From: Acanthochlamys bracteata | Taxonomy: Eukaryota > Streptophyta > Magnoliopsida > Pandanales > Velloziaceae | DNA length: 64,000 nucleotides | Assembly (NCBI GenBank): GCA_019914995.1 | Contig: CM034132.1 | Coordinates: 4,747,501 to 4,811,500, forward strand | Reading direction: 5' to 3' | Shown: in pieces, positions 12,740-24,863 of the stretch | How the letters are laid out: each line of letters opens with the position of its first letter | Position numbering within the stretch: position 1 is the first letter of the stretch | Translations under genes and position numbers: made by a program | The notes under the pieces: model-generated | The model's input: only the letters and a program-made list of their open reading frames with translations | Databases searched by the model: none | Told to the model about the DNA's origin: nothing

Positions 12740-13650
12740 ACTCATACCAAATTTATTACTCTTAAATTTTGAATTTGGTTTCAAACTTAACAATATATTG
12801 GTGCACCTAATATCCAGCAAAATCTTGTAGATGTTTCTCAACTTTTTCGTAATTGCTTTCTTGTGAAGGATCTAACTATGGGGGCATCCATGTTGCATGG
12901 AAGAGTAAAAAAAACGTGCATCAGTGGCAAACTTTAGTGACCAGATCATCCTTCTCATCACTACATTCGACCCTCATAATAACCGCGTCAAATCCTTCTT
13001 TGCCAGCAGTAAGGTTTTGACTTGGTCATCTTGGTCACCATCCTCACAAATCTTTCATCAAAATTTTGCTTCTCATGAACTACCCTTATCTAACTCTGCT
13101 CTTTATCTAATTCATAATGCATGTGTATGTAATAAAAGCCACAAACTTTATTTTGCAATTTCTTTATTAAATTATTTTGACCTCTTCAAATCCTTTTTAT
13201 GAATATTTCGTGACCTTGTCCTCTCATTTCTTTTGATAGTTATCGTTATTACATTATCTTTGCAAATTATTACGCAAAATGTGCATGCTTTGTCTAAAAA
13301 AAATATATATATAATGTAACTTTATGTTTAATTTAAATCTTTATCATTTTTTTATTGTGTTCCTCCAATCGCTCCTCAACGGTTTAAATTAGTCTTTAAA
13401 ATTGTCTAAAAAACAAATCTATTTTTTGTCGCCATATTACATTGTTCAAACTTTTGGTTGTCTTTGTTACTAATGGTCGGAATATATACCTCTCGCAAAT
13501 TTAAAACACAATCCTGTACTTATGGTGTTTGTTGGCTATTCGGCTCCACATCATGCATATCTTAGCTTTGATCCTTCTACTAATAAACACTTGTTAAAGA
13601 AACTACGCAATAGCAATTCATGCGTGGGGTAAATTAAGTTATGGCAAATT
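12740..13650 (+). pseudogene. Fossil Copia pol fragment (pre-integrase to integrase)
   Basis: Plus-strand translations give, in order, QNLVDVSQLFRNCFLVKDLT with GASMLHGRVK (linker after the Copia protease), then SSWSPSSQIFHQ and CNKSHKLYFAIS (pre-integrase domain with its CGKSH-like box), then YRYYIIFANYYAKCACF (integrase core beginning) and VFVGYSAPHHAYLSFDPSTN (integrase C-terminal motif of Copia). Stops and frame changes occur between all of them. No LTRs could be paired with it, so it is a free-standing relic. Confidence 0.55.
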
Positions 13651-13873
13651 AAAAACTTAAGATGTTCGCTGTTTATAATTCCGTGATTGATCAGTAAGCG
13701 TTTGGTAGATGGAAAGATTACTATTGAGTAACTTTTTTTTTTAAACTAAACAAAATTGGGATTCATTAGCTATCATACAATTAATGAAATTGTAGTTTCT
13801 CCTCATCACAAACCAACTAACCTACATCAACCTAAACCTTATCTTAAGGTTTGCAAGCAATCTTCCTGCAACA

Positions 13874-14065
13874 ATGTCCAATCTCTCAACAAGAAAGCAC
13901 GTCAACAAATCTCTCTTCTCACTTTTGCTCAATAAGAAACACGACTTTGCTCAATATTTTGCTCGTTGTCTTCTTGTTCTCTTGGCTGTGTTTATTATAT
14001 TGATGTCTTTCCTTGAAATTATTCATCAAGTTTTTGGATTAAAAGACAAAAAGAAAAACCGCTAA
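13874..14065 (+). CDS. Small ORF, possible single-pass membrane peptide
   Basis: A 63-codon frame starting with ATG: a basic, Ser/Lys-rich N-terminus, one hydrophobic stretch at about residues 33-53 (LLVLLAVFIILMSFLEII), and a lysine-rich tail ending KDKKKNR. I do not recognise the family. It follows directly on fossil Copia sequence and may be chance. No promoter or intron evidence was seen. Confidence 0.15.
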   Translation: MSNLSTRKHVNKSLFSLLLNKKHDFAQYFARCLLVLLAVFIILMSFLEIIHQVFGLKDKKKNR

Positions 14066-15190
14066 TTTGTTGTCTTTGAAATGGATGATTTTCTCTTATT
14101 CATACTTCCAAAGTCTGATGTGAATCTCATGTCATATGGTGCCTCAAAACAATTGAACGACTCCAAGCGTATCTAGGGTTATAACTATCATGTCATGCGA
14201 ATTTTAGATAGGATTATGCCGTTTTTAGTAGATTTTTAAATATCAGTAATTTTTAATAAAACTTTCTTTTTAGTATTTCTAAAATTTTAGATAATATTTA
14301 TTAAAATTGCTGAAAACTTAAGACATATCCTTTCTTATATATATTTCATCGTATTATAATAAATTAACAATATTCATCTTTGTGGTTCAAATGATTCATA
14401 AATTACAGTGAATAATAATTACAAATTTGAATATAACTCAATGCTCAAAAAATCATTTTTCAGTGAACAAGAAAATACTTTTACAATAGAAATGCTCAAA
14501 AAGCAATACTAGGTTACTTCATGACCAGTCCAAAGCTTGCATAACCATGACCTTGGAATTGAAATTACTTAATGCCTCACAAAAGTGATTTTTTATAGCA
14601 TACTAAAGCGTTACTACATTTGGATTGATTTACAAGCGAAATGGTAACTTCTAAACTTCTATGATAAATCAAGTTCTAACACCTTGAACCAAACTTCAAA
14701 GACAACAATGACAATACAATTTTTCCTTCAACCAAAGTGGACACCATAGCAGAAGCTAGAGCTCTGGGCCATCCATCCAACATAACAACTTCAAACACAG
14801 CTCTTTCTGAACCTTCTCATACTTACTTTACAAAATCATCCTAATTAACGTAGTACTTCAACCAAATCTCAATTTTTAACACTCAAACGTGTTACTTACA
14901 AAACCAACTATCAAAAACTTACATTTTAAAAAAAATTAATGGATGGTTACTAGCTTGCGTAGAATCCACAAATGATGACATTGGGATGTTGGATGAGGCT
15001 TGCAAGAACTAGAATTACTAGCATTGTTTTCCTGATTGCCTGATCATTGATATCATACTGTCATCATTAGATTTGGGAAAATATTTCAACTTTTGTTGAA
15101 AAATATTTTAAAAATACAATTTTGTTTTGCCCAGTAAGATTACTAGAGGACCTGTGGCGAAAAACATTTTTCGGAAACTCTAGCGGTAGC
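14066..15190. other. No gene recognised
   Basis: AT-rich spacer; nothing recognised. Confidence 0.45.
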
Positions 15191-15199
15191 CATTGACAA

Positions 15200-15416
15200 T
15201 ATTTTTTTGCAGTCTCATTCTCTTGAAGAGCTATCACAACTTATGGATGTGAGATCCCTAACATTGGCTGTCAAAGGCCAAGAAGCAAAAGCAAAAAATC
15301 TTGATCCTAAACTTTGTACAATAGAAGTGGGTGAATGAGGGTAAAAAAGGTCCAGAGAGCTCCTATCAAGGGTATGTGAAGAATGCACTTTCCTATATTA
15401 CAAATGCTGCAGAGTA
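15200..15416 (+). pseudogene. Unidentified gene 3' end, frameshifted
   Basis: After a good splice-acceptor-like TTTTTTTGCAG (ends about 15213) the plus strand reads SHSLEELSQLMDVRSLTLAV and on to KAKNLDPKLCTIEVGE, then meets a stop. One frame over, the reading continues directly as NEGKKGPESSYQGYVKNALS and ends ITNAAE before a stop at about 15416. The two halves look like one C-terminal coding region separated by a one-base frame change. I do not recognise the protein. It may be a gene relic or a captured exon. The following roughly 600 bp resembles a 3' untranslated region but holds nothing diagnostic. Confidence 0.3.
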
Positions 15417-15419
15417 AAG

Positions 15420-16339
15420 TGTCCGTCTCTTGTAATGTGTGTAGACAAGATGGCGTAGTTTAGCTCTGCATCGTTATTAAGATGCTGAAGAGGTATAAAA
15501 CTATAGCATAGTTATTTAGCTTTGTTATATATGTACTTAGCTTTTCCTGTGGTGGTTTCAAGAAGGGTGTGAATCTTATAGTGTAAATAAGAGTTTCTAG
15601 AAGTTTTCCACATCTTTAGGTTTACAATAACTCAAAAAGGACAATTTAAGCATTTGTACCAAGGGACAAATTGCATGAGCATTTTGTAATGTGTAAGAAC
15701 TAGAATTATGTCTTTCATGCATTCTTATCATCCATATTCCAAGGGATAGTTGCATTTTGGAAATTAGTTATTAAATCAGAGGTTTCGAATTTATTGTACT
15801 GTAGCTGCCACTTGATTACTAGATCAGAGGTTCGTGCTAGCAATCTTTTGCTATCTTAGAACATTGAAAATAACGGATCGTCTATTGGAGGCATCTACAG
15901 TCATGTAAATATAATAAACTGTGCATTTGCAATTCTTTTAAAGGTTCACAGAGGTATTCGAAGTTTTTCTGTTGACTTGTTCTTTGATGAATTGATGAAA
16001 ATCATCTAGTATATGGTCTTTGTATGTTTCATGCTTATTCAAGAATTTGAACATTTTAATCCTAAATCATGCGACTGCAATGTTGCGCTAGCAAAGACTT
16101 TGTGACCTGGTTTGCTCCTCTTATCTACTACCTTTTAAATTCTCTCATATATTTCATGCTTATCGACAACACCAGGAATACTAGCAAACCACATAACCAT
16201 CATCTCCATAGCAAACGTCTTGGCCTTAATGATTACAGATGGAATTCTTTTCAAATATTAGTTGTGATACGGTAATATAAGACTCCTGCCGGTTGGATGA
16301 CGACTCTAAAAATACACAAGAAAACAAAGCAAAACTAAA
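15420..16339. other. No gene recognised
   Basis: AT-rich spacer up to the TTAAG duplication of the next Copia element. Confidence 0.4.
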
Positions 16340-16344
16340 TTAAG

Positions 16345-16874
16345 TGTTGGAAAAACCAGCGATGTGTATGAACAAAAAATAGTAGAACTAAATATTTGGC
16401 ACACATTAGAATTTTGCAATCCAAGCTGAGATTGTTTGAGATAATAAAGCAATCACACAAACACAAAAATATATGTGAAAAAAAAGAAGAAAAATTCCAT
16501 GGTAATGTGGTCACAAAAAAAAAATATCACTATTCGAAAGATTATAATGTTGACTTACAATTATGCTTTCTTACTTGCATTCTACTTCTTAATCCCACAT
16601 ATTTGGGATATATATATTGGATGCTAGAAAACCCTTGATAACTAGTCCACTAAATAATTAACTCTCCAAGCAAACCTTCGGCTTGATAACCACCTCCTTA
16701 GTATTGGTTATTTAGCAGAACTTTCTATAGTTATTAGAATGAATCTGAACATAACTTACTCATGAATCTGAACATAAATACCATAGCAGCTATGTTGGAT
16801 TAAATAGTAGATTACCAGCAGCTACTTGTGGTCTGCTTGATGAAAAGCTTATAGAAGTGGTTTTATATCTAGCA
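16345..16874 (-). repeat. 3' LTR of the minus-strand Copia element
   Basis: Direct repeat of 21067-21619: both share TGTTGGAAAAA, GGTGTGGTCACA/AATGTGGTCACA, the AATCC(T/C)ACA(C/T)ATTTGGGA block and GAATGAATCTG(A/G)ACATAAC. Confidence 0.88.
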
Positions 16875-16999
16875 AATTTTTCATTTAAAAATACTTTGTC
16901 ATGTCTTTTTAAAAGAATAAAAAGTTGGTACGAAAATACCGGTATCGGAGATACTGAACAGATAAAAATTAGAGCGGAGCAAGGGCTAGTGAACTTACT

Positions 17000-19900
17000 A
17001 GCTGACTTCTAAAGTTGCTCATGCCTTAGCCAAATTTTCCCAATTCTTTTACTTTCTTTAGATGCTTTCTTCGGATCCCAATGACCATTACCACTGCTAT
17101 CCCTTCTGTTATCTATTATGATCCCATAGAAAGTTTTGCAAAATTCAAACTTGTAAAAAAAAACTGTCTTTATTAAAGCATCTACGGGATTCTCCTTGGT
17201 TGGAACCTTAACCAAGTTAATGTTCCCATTAGAAACCACATCACAAACAAAGTGATATTACATTTTAATTTGTTTTGCTCTAAAATCAAATGCTAAAGTT
17301 TTTGAAAGATATTGGCCACTTTGACTATCACAAAATAGTGGCAGCGACTCTTGTTTGTGCACGAGTTCTTTCAACAATCTCATTATCAAGATGCCCTCTT
17401 TACATGCTTATGTTGCTGCAATATACTTCGCTTTTGTTGTAGAAAGAGCTACAACAGATTGTAATTTGAACATCAACTAACAGCATCATCTGTAGGGATG
17501 AACACATAACTAGTAGTTGCATCCAATCAAAATCACCCACATAATCCGAGTCCACAAAACATTTAACAAGACATTCAAATTATTTGTAACACAATGCAGC
17601 AATTAGAATAACTTTAATGTATCAAAGGACTCTCTTGAGAACCATCCAGTACTCATTGTCTAGATTTGCCAAGTATTTACTCACCACTCCTACTGCTTCG
17701 GCAATGTCTGGCCGAATGCATACTATGACATATATAAAGCTTCCCACTCACTACTTTCACTACAGATGCATATGGTATTCGAGATATCTCCATCTTCTTC
17801 TTATCTTAGCTAGAACATCTCAAAGAGGATAAATTGAGACTAATAAAGAAAGAGGTAGATACTGACTTACTTGAATGCATATCAAACCACTACAATATCT
17901 TTCTTAGGTAGCCAGCTTCGAACAGTCGAATTTTCATAATGCCTTTGTCTCACCATATATCTACATTCTAAAAATCTTATTTGCCGGACCCAAGTCATTT
18001 GTAAAAAATTCACTAGTTAGTCGAGCCTTCAATTGTTGGATGCATTTCATGTTTTGGCTCGCCACAAGTATATCATCCACATGTACCAGCAAGATGACAT
18101 ATTCACCTCTCTCAAATTGCTTGGTGTAAGTAGAAGAGTCCGAAACTAACTTGCTGTATCCGAGACTCCCGATACAACTACCAAATCTCTTATACCAGCA
18201 CCTTGTTGCATGCTTAAGCTTATAAAGAGATTTGACTAATCGGTAAATCAAATTCTCATTGCCTACCTTAGCAAAGCCTTCTGATTGAATCATGTATATC
18301 TACTCTTCTAACTCATCGTGCAAGAATGTCGTTTTCACGTCGAGTTAGTAAAGGTGGAGATTCGATGATGCGTACATTACTAACACCACACGAATTGTTG
18401 CTAAACGAACCACCGAGATAAAATCTCATCAAAGTCGACTCTTTCCTTGTGTGCATTGCTTTTTACAACCAATTGGATACAAAATCGTTTTTCTTGATAA
18501 TTGATACCATGCTTGATCTTATAGACCTATTTGTTATCAATAACTTTGTATGCTTAAGAAAGTGGTACTAATTTCCAAATCCTATTTTTATAGAGTGCCT
18601 CAATTTTCTCCTTTTTAGCTTCCATCTAATGGCCATCATCTAGACTATTCAATACTTTCTTAGGAGTTGTTGGCTCTCATTTTTCAGCACAAAAACTATA
18701 AGTAAAGTTAGGCAATAGGCTCCAAATAATAATCCGCATATCTCTGAGGTGCTTTCCTCTTACGAGTTGAACGCCTAACGGTTGGATTCTTTAGAACTGC
18801 TTCCTCATACCCTTCCCACGTTCATACACAGAATTTGAATTTTCTTCCTCATATTTTGCCTCCTCTGAATTAACCATGGTCTCATCCTGAAGCAAGTCTT
18901 ACTTCCTAGTAGCTTTCCTAGTGGCATCATACTTTATGATATCCTTTACAGCTAGTCCTCTGCAAAGATCACATCCATACAGAAGAAAACCTTACGAGCC
19001 GTGGGATCCCATAAATAATAACTCATAACATCTTCAGCATACCCTAAAAATATGCCCTTCTAGATTTAATATCCAACTTAGATCTCTTCGATTATTTATA
19101 TATCACAAATTCCGAACAACTAAAAATATAAAGACGAGAATAATAAATAGTATTATTAGTCCATAATTTTATTGGCACTTTCAATCCAATAATACATTAA
19201 GGGATGCTGTTTAATACATAACAAGCAGTTTTGGCTGTCTCTGGCCAAAAAAGTTAGACAAATTAGCTCCTTTAAGCATGGTCCTCACTTGCTAAAGTAA
19301 TATCCTATTGAATCGCTCCGCAACTCTATTTTGCTGTTGAGTATAAGGCATAGTGGACTGCCTTTTGATCTCTTATTTGGCTTTAGAAAATTAAGAATTC
19401 ATCGCTGTTGTATTTTCCTCCATTTTCCGACCGTAGGCACTTGATCCTACTGTTGGAATTAAGTTCCATCTAAACTTTAAGGTACTTGAATACAACAGAG
19501 ATCTTTAACTTTCTTCGGATTAGAAACACCTAGTTTTGTGTAGAAAAATTATCGACAAATGCTACCAAATATTTGACACCTACAAGTGAAAGCTGCGTTG
19601 ACTCCTACACATCTCAACAAACCAAGTCAAGAATGGCTTTGGTCCTAAAGAATGATCTTATAAACTTTGTACGGTGTTACTTTTCGGTAGAACACACCTA
19701 ACAAAACGGCAATTTAACCTTGTATAGCTCTGGTAAGAGCTTTCGATCACAGAAATTTTAAAGCTACACTATGAAATATGACCCAACTTCAAGTGCCACA
19801 TTATAATTATCTTCTGTAAGTAGTGCCGAATGCCACACTTGCATCTCCATTTTATAGTGTCACTCTAAACACTTTGAACCAATTTTCTCTCCCCTCAAGA

Positions 19901-21045
19901 TTTTCTGCTCATTTTGGATGACCTTCATAATATCACTCTCTATCCGGGTCTTGTATCCAAGGTCATAAAACTGTCCAAGAGATATCAAATTTTTAGTTAG
20001 GCCAAGCACATGACGTATCTTACTGATGAGGTGAATCCTTTCATCTTCTCCCTTGAGCATAATAAAATCAGCTCCAATAACCTTCAAGACTTTGCCATTT
20101 TCCATACACATGTTACCTCCAAAATTGACTTCATAGTAATGAAACCAATCCCTTTTGTATGTCATGTGCCAAAATGCTTCTGAATCCAAAATCTAGACAT
20201 TTGGGAATTTATCCTTGTATTCGGTAACAATTACTATTTAGCGAACTAAAGCCTCGTCCTCATTCGAATTGTATGCCACACATGCTTGAGATTTGGAGGC
20301 TTTTGCACTTTCTTTTTTGACCAGCGACTTATACTCACGCTTATAGTGCGCAAGCTTTTTCGTAAAAAAAAAACACTTTACTTACCGCTTGTTCTTTTTT
20401 TGCTTTTCCTTACCACTACTTCTGAAATTTTGCTTCTTTTATTATCTTGTGCCAATAGTAAAACCTCTGCTTGTTGTACACCAAGCACAATAACAAGCTT
20501 GTCGTTTCGGCGACTTTCTTCTTTAAAAACAACTGCGACAACATCTTCATAAACAAGTGATTTCAAGTTATTATTGCTTGTTTGATTTATGATAACTTGA
20601 TCATAAGAATTTGGATGACTTTAGAGTAGAATTAGGGCATGCTTATCAGTCTCTATCTTCTTCTCTAGTGCTGTCAACTGAGAGAAAAGAGACTTCATTG
20701 CACTAAGATGATCAGCCACATAAGATATTTCTGTCATGCAAAGTTTATATTAAGAACAAGACATGTTACATTGACTTCGTGGCATAAACTTTTTCAAACT
20801 TTTCCCAAATCTCTTTTGCGGTCTTAAACACTTGTAGAACCACATGATCAGCAACAGAAAGATAAAAATTTGCCATAGCATTCATTTCCATTTTTTATCA
20901 TATATCATCTGTATATCATCGGAGAGATCCTATAGAGCGGCTAAGCAAATTTTTTTTTGCTAGAATTACGAAAATCTTCATCCTCCACAATAGGTAATTG
21001 CTCCTATTAAATTTTTTAATCTCAAATTTGTTTGCCATTAGAAAA
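17000..21045 (-). pseudogene. Copia gag-pol, decayed
   Basis: On the minus strand a likely start at about 21040 reads MANKFEIKKFNRSNY, the usual Copia gag opening. Around 20189-19860 a 109-residue frame holds ISKIRHVLGLTKNLISLGQF, the segment after the protease and into GAG-pre-integrase. At 18293-17961 a frame reads LIYRLVKSLYKLKHATRCWY and later YVILLVHVDDILVAS, the Copia reverse transcriptase with its VDD catalytic box. The last readable frame (17239-17009) contains NLVKVPTKENPVDALIK, the C-terminal RNase H tail. Stops and frameshifts separate these blocks. Confidence 0.8.
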
Positions 21046-21051
21046 ATCGTA

Positions 21052-21064
21052 AACTCTAATACCA
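21052..21064 (-). other. Primer-binding site (initiator tRNA-Met)
   Basis: On the minus strand TGGTATTAGAGTT lies two bases inside the 5' LTR, close to the consensus TGGTATCAGAGC. Confidence 0.75.
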
Positions 21065-21066
21065 CT

Positions 21067-21619
21067 TGTTGGAAAAATCAACGGTGTGCACGAACGAAAA
21101 ATAACACAGCAAAATATTTGGCACATATTAGGATCTTACAATTCAAATTGAGATTGTTAAAAATAAATAAGGCAATCACACAAATACAAAATTATACGTG
21201 GGAAAAATAAGAAAAAATTCACGGTGGTGTGGTCACATAAAAAAATATCTATATGCGATGAGATTACAATATTGCCCTACAACTATACTCTCTTATTTGA
21301 ATTCTGTTTCTTAATCCTACACATTTGGGAATATATATAGGATGCTGAAAATTTCTTTGGTAGCTAGTCCATTAGATAACTAACTCACCAAGATAACATT
21401 TCGGCTTGGTAACCACTTCGTTGGCATTGGTTCCTTAGCATATTTTTCTATAGTAGTTAGAATGAATCTGGACATAACTTTTCTATAAATTTAAACATAA
21501 CTTTCTCATAAATCTGGACATAACTATCAATGCAGCTATATTAGATTAAATGATGGATTACCAACAGCTCTTGTGAACTGTTTGATAAAAAGCTAATCAA
21601 AACAGCTTTATATCCAAGA
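21067..21619 (-). repeat. 5' LTR of the minus-strand Copia element
   Basis: Partner of 16345-16874. It contains a tandem echo of the phrase GAATCTGGACATAAC (about 21462-21520) that is shorter in the other copy, which explains most of the length difference. Confidence 0.88.
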
Positions 21620-21975
21620 TTAAGTTGGTTGCATATTGCTTGCTTTCACTCATCAACCAAAATGGAGATAAATTGGGAAGGCTGACTGGCCGCCCTACAG
21701 AGAGTTCCAACATTACCAACCTCATTAGATGCCATTGATACATGCACACCTACTTTCCATGAAAATGCAAATTATAAATTTAAATGGTAAGTAGCTATCC
21801 CAAGTAGTCTTTCTGAGCCTCCGAGTACGCTTGTGGACTCGGTTGGGATCCTCATATTTTCTTAGATACACTTTAATCCCATAAAACAAAGGCGCTCATC
21901 CGTATGAAGTACGTGCTTTTTTATGGCATTTTCTCCTGACTACTTTTTGTCTTTAAAGTGGGGGCTTATGTAGGT

Positions 21976-22503
21976 TGTTTTAAAATATCTTAAACTACTT
22001 TAGATAATTAAGATATTATAGGATTATGTTAGATATTTCGGACGTGAAACTATTTTCTATAGATTGTAAGAACTTTTTGGATGAAAAGTTTTCATCCACC
22101 ATCCTCTCGAAGTCATCTCAACCATCCATTGAAGAGGTGAAAATGATATAAATAGAGGAACAATCCTCAGATAGCAATAATGCACGTGTGAGATGTTATA
22201 TGGTGTATGTGCTCGTGGAATTTTTTTGTACTATTTATTATTGAGTGTATTTTGCTCCTAGTAAAATAGTATTGATTATTCTCCCGATAGCAGTGAAAGG
22301 TATAGTTCAACTGTACTAGTGATTTTTTCTTTTACTGTGCGTAAGTTTCTCTCTCAATTTGGTGAGAGTTTTTTTGTTTAAATGACCATATCTTATATGT
22401 TTCTCAATTATTATATTTTTGGCATAAGATCTTCAGTATTTTGCTACGCTTGTTAGGAGCGATTCTGTTTTTGGATTAGTCATGAGTTATTCTGTTCGTA
22501 ACA
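21976..22503 (+). repeat. 5' LTR of the short Copia element
   Basis: Starts about TGTTTTAAAA and ends GTTCGTAACA. A TATA-like ATATAAATAG at about 22147-22156 is the probable element promoter. Confidence 0.7.
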
Positions 22504-22505
22504 AG

Positions 22506-22519
22506 TGGTATCGGAGCCC
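22506..22519 (+). other. Primer-binding site (initiator tRNA-Met)
   Basis: TGGTATCGGAGCCC, two bases after the 5' LTR, is one base off the plant consensus TGGTATCAGAGCCC. Confidence 0.85.
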
Positions 22520-22529
22520 ATGTCTAGAT

Positions 22530-23420
22530 GGCAATGAAGTATGATACTGAAAAATTTAGAGAGAAAAATGTTTCATTATAGAAGATAATAATAATGACAG
22601 TTCTCGTTAAGGAGGATACTAGTACGGCTATTGAAGGGACATCGAATGACATCACTAATGAGATGTGAAGGAAGATGGAAAGCAATGTGATTACAACTAT
22701 CCATCTAGCACTTGCTAAAGAAGTGTTGTTGAGTACTTTTGAGAAAGAAAACTACAAAGAAAATTTTGAACATACAATGTAAGTGTATGATGCCAAATCT
22801 CTACACAAAATTTTCTTGAAGAAAAGATTGTACATTCTTTGATGGTGGAGTTGTAATCAATTATCAAGTACATCAACATTTTGAATACTCTATTTTCTCA
22901 ACTTATATGGTTGGTGCGGGCATTAGAGCCAATGGAGTGAGCATAAATGCTTTTTAAAAGACTTCCTAATTTGTTGGATCAACTCATCATTAACTTGACA
23001 AAAACGTTTACCATATTGTGTTTAATGAGGCGACAGTTACGATACTTGAAGTTGAAGACATGCATAGGAACAAAGAAGATCAGAAGTCAAGCATTCAGCA
23101 ATAAGCCAATTTGCAAGCATTAAGAGGAAGGATCAACAGGATATGGTTTAAGTGGCAGTAAGTCGAAAAATAAGAAAAATGTGAGATGTTATCTCTATGT
23201 ATGCTTTGGACAATATAGGATTGAAGGCCAGTAGAATAAGAGTTGGGATATCAATTCATCAAAGAATGAGGATGTGGTAGCATGTGCTTTTGAGATTGAT
23301 TCGTCTAATATGTCGACGCTTAAGCTAACTCAGTTTAGGTCTCATAGGATGCAAGCTCTACATAGCATCTTTCAAGGAGACCTAGAGTTTGAAAAAGTGG
23401 TGTGTTGAATAAGCTTGAAT
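22530..23420 (+). pseudogene. Copia gag remnant
   Basis: Frames on the plus strand read SNDITNEM, a stop, KMESNVITTIHLALAKEVLL and then KSLHKIFLKKRLYI, typical of Copia gag, followed by LIWLGAGIRANGV. A later stretch VACAFEIDSSNMSTLKL lies where the protease linker is expected. Many stops are present. The region after 23420 is not readable. Confidence 0.6.
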
Positions 23421-24279
23421 GAGCAGCTTGTGATATCAATAGTGGATGGTGGAGTTTAGCATGTTAGCAACAATTGTCCTTACTGAGTTGAAAAAAGCCA
23501 ATCAAGCAGAGGTATGAGGAGGGATAAATGGATGAACAGTGACAATCCATGAGGCAATAGCTGTGTTTCAGTAGGCTGCAAGTGTTAGTCACCTATCATG
23601 TATCAGTGTTAGAAAGTTAGAGCATATACTATTGGCAGTTAAAAGGGTACTACCTTGAGGCTAACTGCCCTAAAAGATAGTTATCAGTAAAGGTAATCGA
23701 TAAAGATTACATGTTGCAGATATTATGAAAAGTATAGATTTTTCAACCGAAAAATTAAGTAGAGAGGAGTTGGCAGGACAAATATTGAAAAGTCTCAGGG
23801 CTCGTTATTGGAGACTGAAAATTTATTATCTATCTCAAGTTTTAGGTAGAAGGTGAGATAGCAATAGTTATGAAGAAAATTCTAGATGTAATGAATTGAG
23901 ACAATAAGAAAAATCGGTGAAGAATTTCTCCATAGCTTCGTGGAGTGTAAATCGATTCCTCCTTTCTTGTCAATTTGTTCTCCAATCTAGCTAGGAAAGT
24001 AGAAAGGATGGTTGGGGTTTGGATGGGTGCATCAACAGTGGGGCTTGTGGTTAAGCTATTATGGTACATGCTTGAAAATATAAGGCAGCAAGAGAAGTTG
24101 TCAGCCAGTGAGATCTGATAGTCTAGATATGGCTATGATGGAACGTGTTCGAAGTTGTAAGGTAGCGGGAGAAGCTGCAAGGCAGTGAGAATGGATAAAT
24201 CGGTTCGTAATTATGGCTAATAAAATATATTGATTGGCAAAAGTTTAAAAAATATTATAAAGTGCCTTTAGTGGGAGTT

Positions 24280-24863
24280 TGTTGAAAATAAAAATACCTT
24301 ACAGTTGGACTTTATATGTTGTTGGGTTAAAACATCGACATATAGTACTAATTAGAATTATTGGTGTGGAAGAGACTGTTGACAGTCACAAGAAGACTAG
24401 CAGTCATGTGATGGGTCAGGTTATGAGTAGTTATATTAGCTTATGCAAAGATGTAGTAGTAGTGCTAAATGACGGTAAAGATTGTATAGTGTGTGAACAA
24501 AAGAGCTACATGTGAAGCAGCATTGTGGACAGTAATAGTGCGCGTGCGGAGTATTGTTTAGATTGTGTGTTTGTGGAATTTCATTATACTACTTACTGTT
24601 AAGTGTGTTTCGCTCATCATGTGAGAGCATTAGTTGTTTCATGAGAGAAGTGAAAGGTGTAACTCACTTTTATAGTGGATTCTTCCTTCTACTGTTTGTA
24701 AAATTTTCTTTCAAATTAGTGAGAGTTTTTTCTGCATAAATTGTCATATTTTATTTTATTTTTTAACTATTATATTTTTTGTCGTAAGATAATCGATATT
24801 TTTACTGCGCTTGCTAAGAGCATTTCTACTTTGAGGTTAGTCCTGAATTACCACATCCGTAAA
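24280..24863 (+). repeat. 3' LTR of the short Copia element
   Basis: Partner of 21976-22503, preceded by the purine-rich TAGTGGGAGT. It is more diverged in its first third. Confidence 0.65.

Larger units (their letters stand above)
16345..21619 (-). mobile_element. Ty1/Copia LTR retrotransposon with perfect target duplication
   Basis: The element is 5.28 kb on the minus strand, flanked by identical 5-bp duplications TTAAG (16340-16344 and 21620-21624). Its LTRs (530 and 553 bp) begin TGTTGGAAAAA on the plus strand. Next to the upper LTR lies an initiator tRNA-Met primer-binding site. The interior, read on the minus strand, has gag, protease, integrase, reverse transcriptase and RNase H remnants in Copia order. 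Pol is interrupted many times, so the copy is inactive. Confidence 0.9.
21976..24863 (+). mobile_element. Short degenerate Ty1/Copia element
   Basis: 5' LTR about 21976-22503 and 3' LTR about 24280-24863 share the block gtggaattt..tactattta and the ending gtTAGTC(A/C)TGA(G/A)TTA. A strong initiator tRNA-Met primer-binding site follows the first LTR. The 1.8-kb interior keeps only gag and traces of protease-region sequence; no integrase, reverse transcriptase or RNase H is visible. It is therefore an internally deleted or non-autonomous copy. No clear target duplication was found. Confidence 0.75.
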
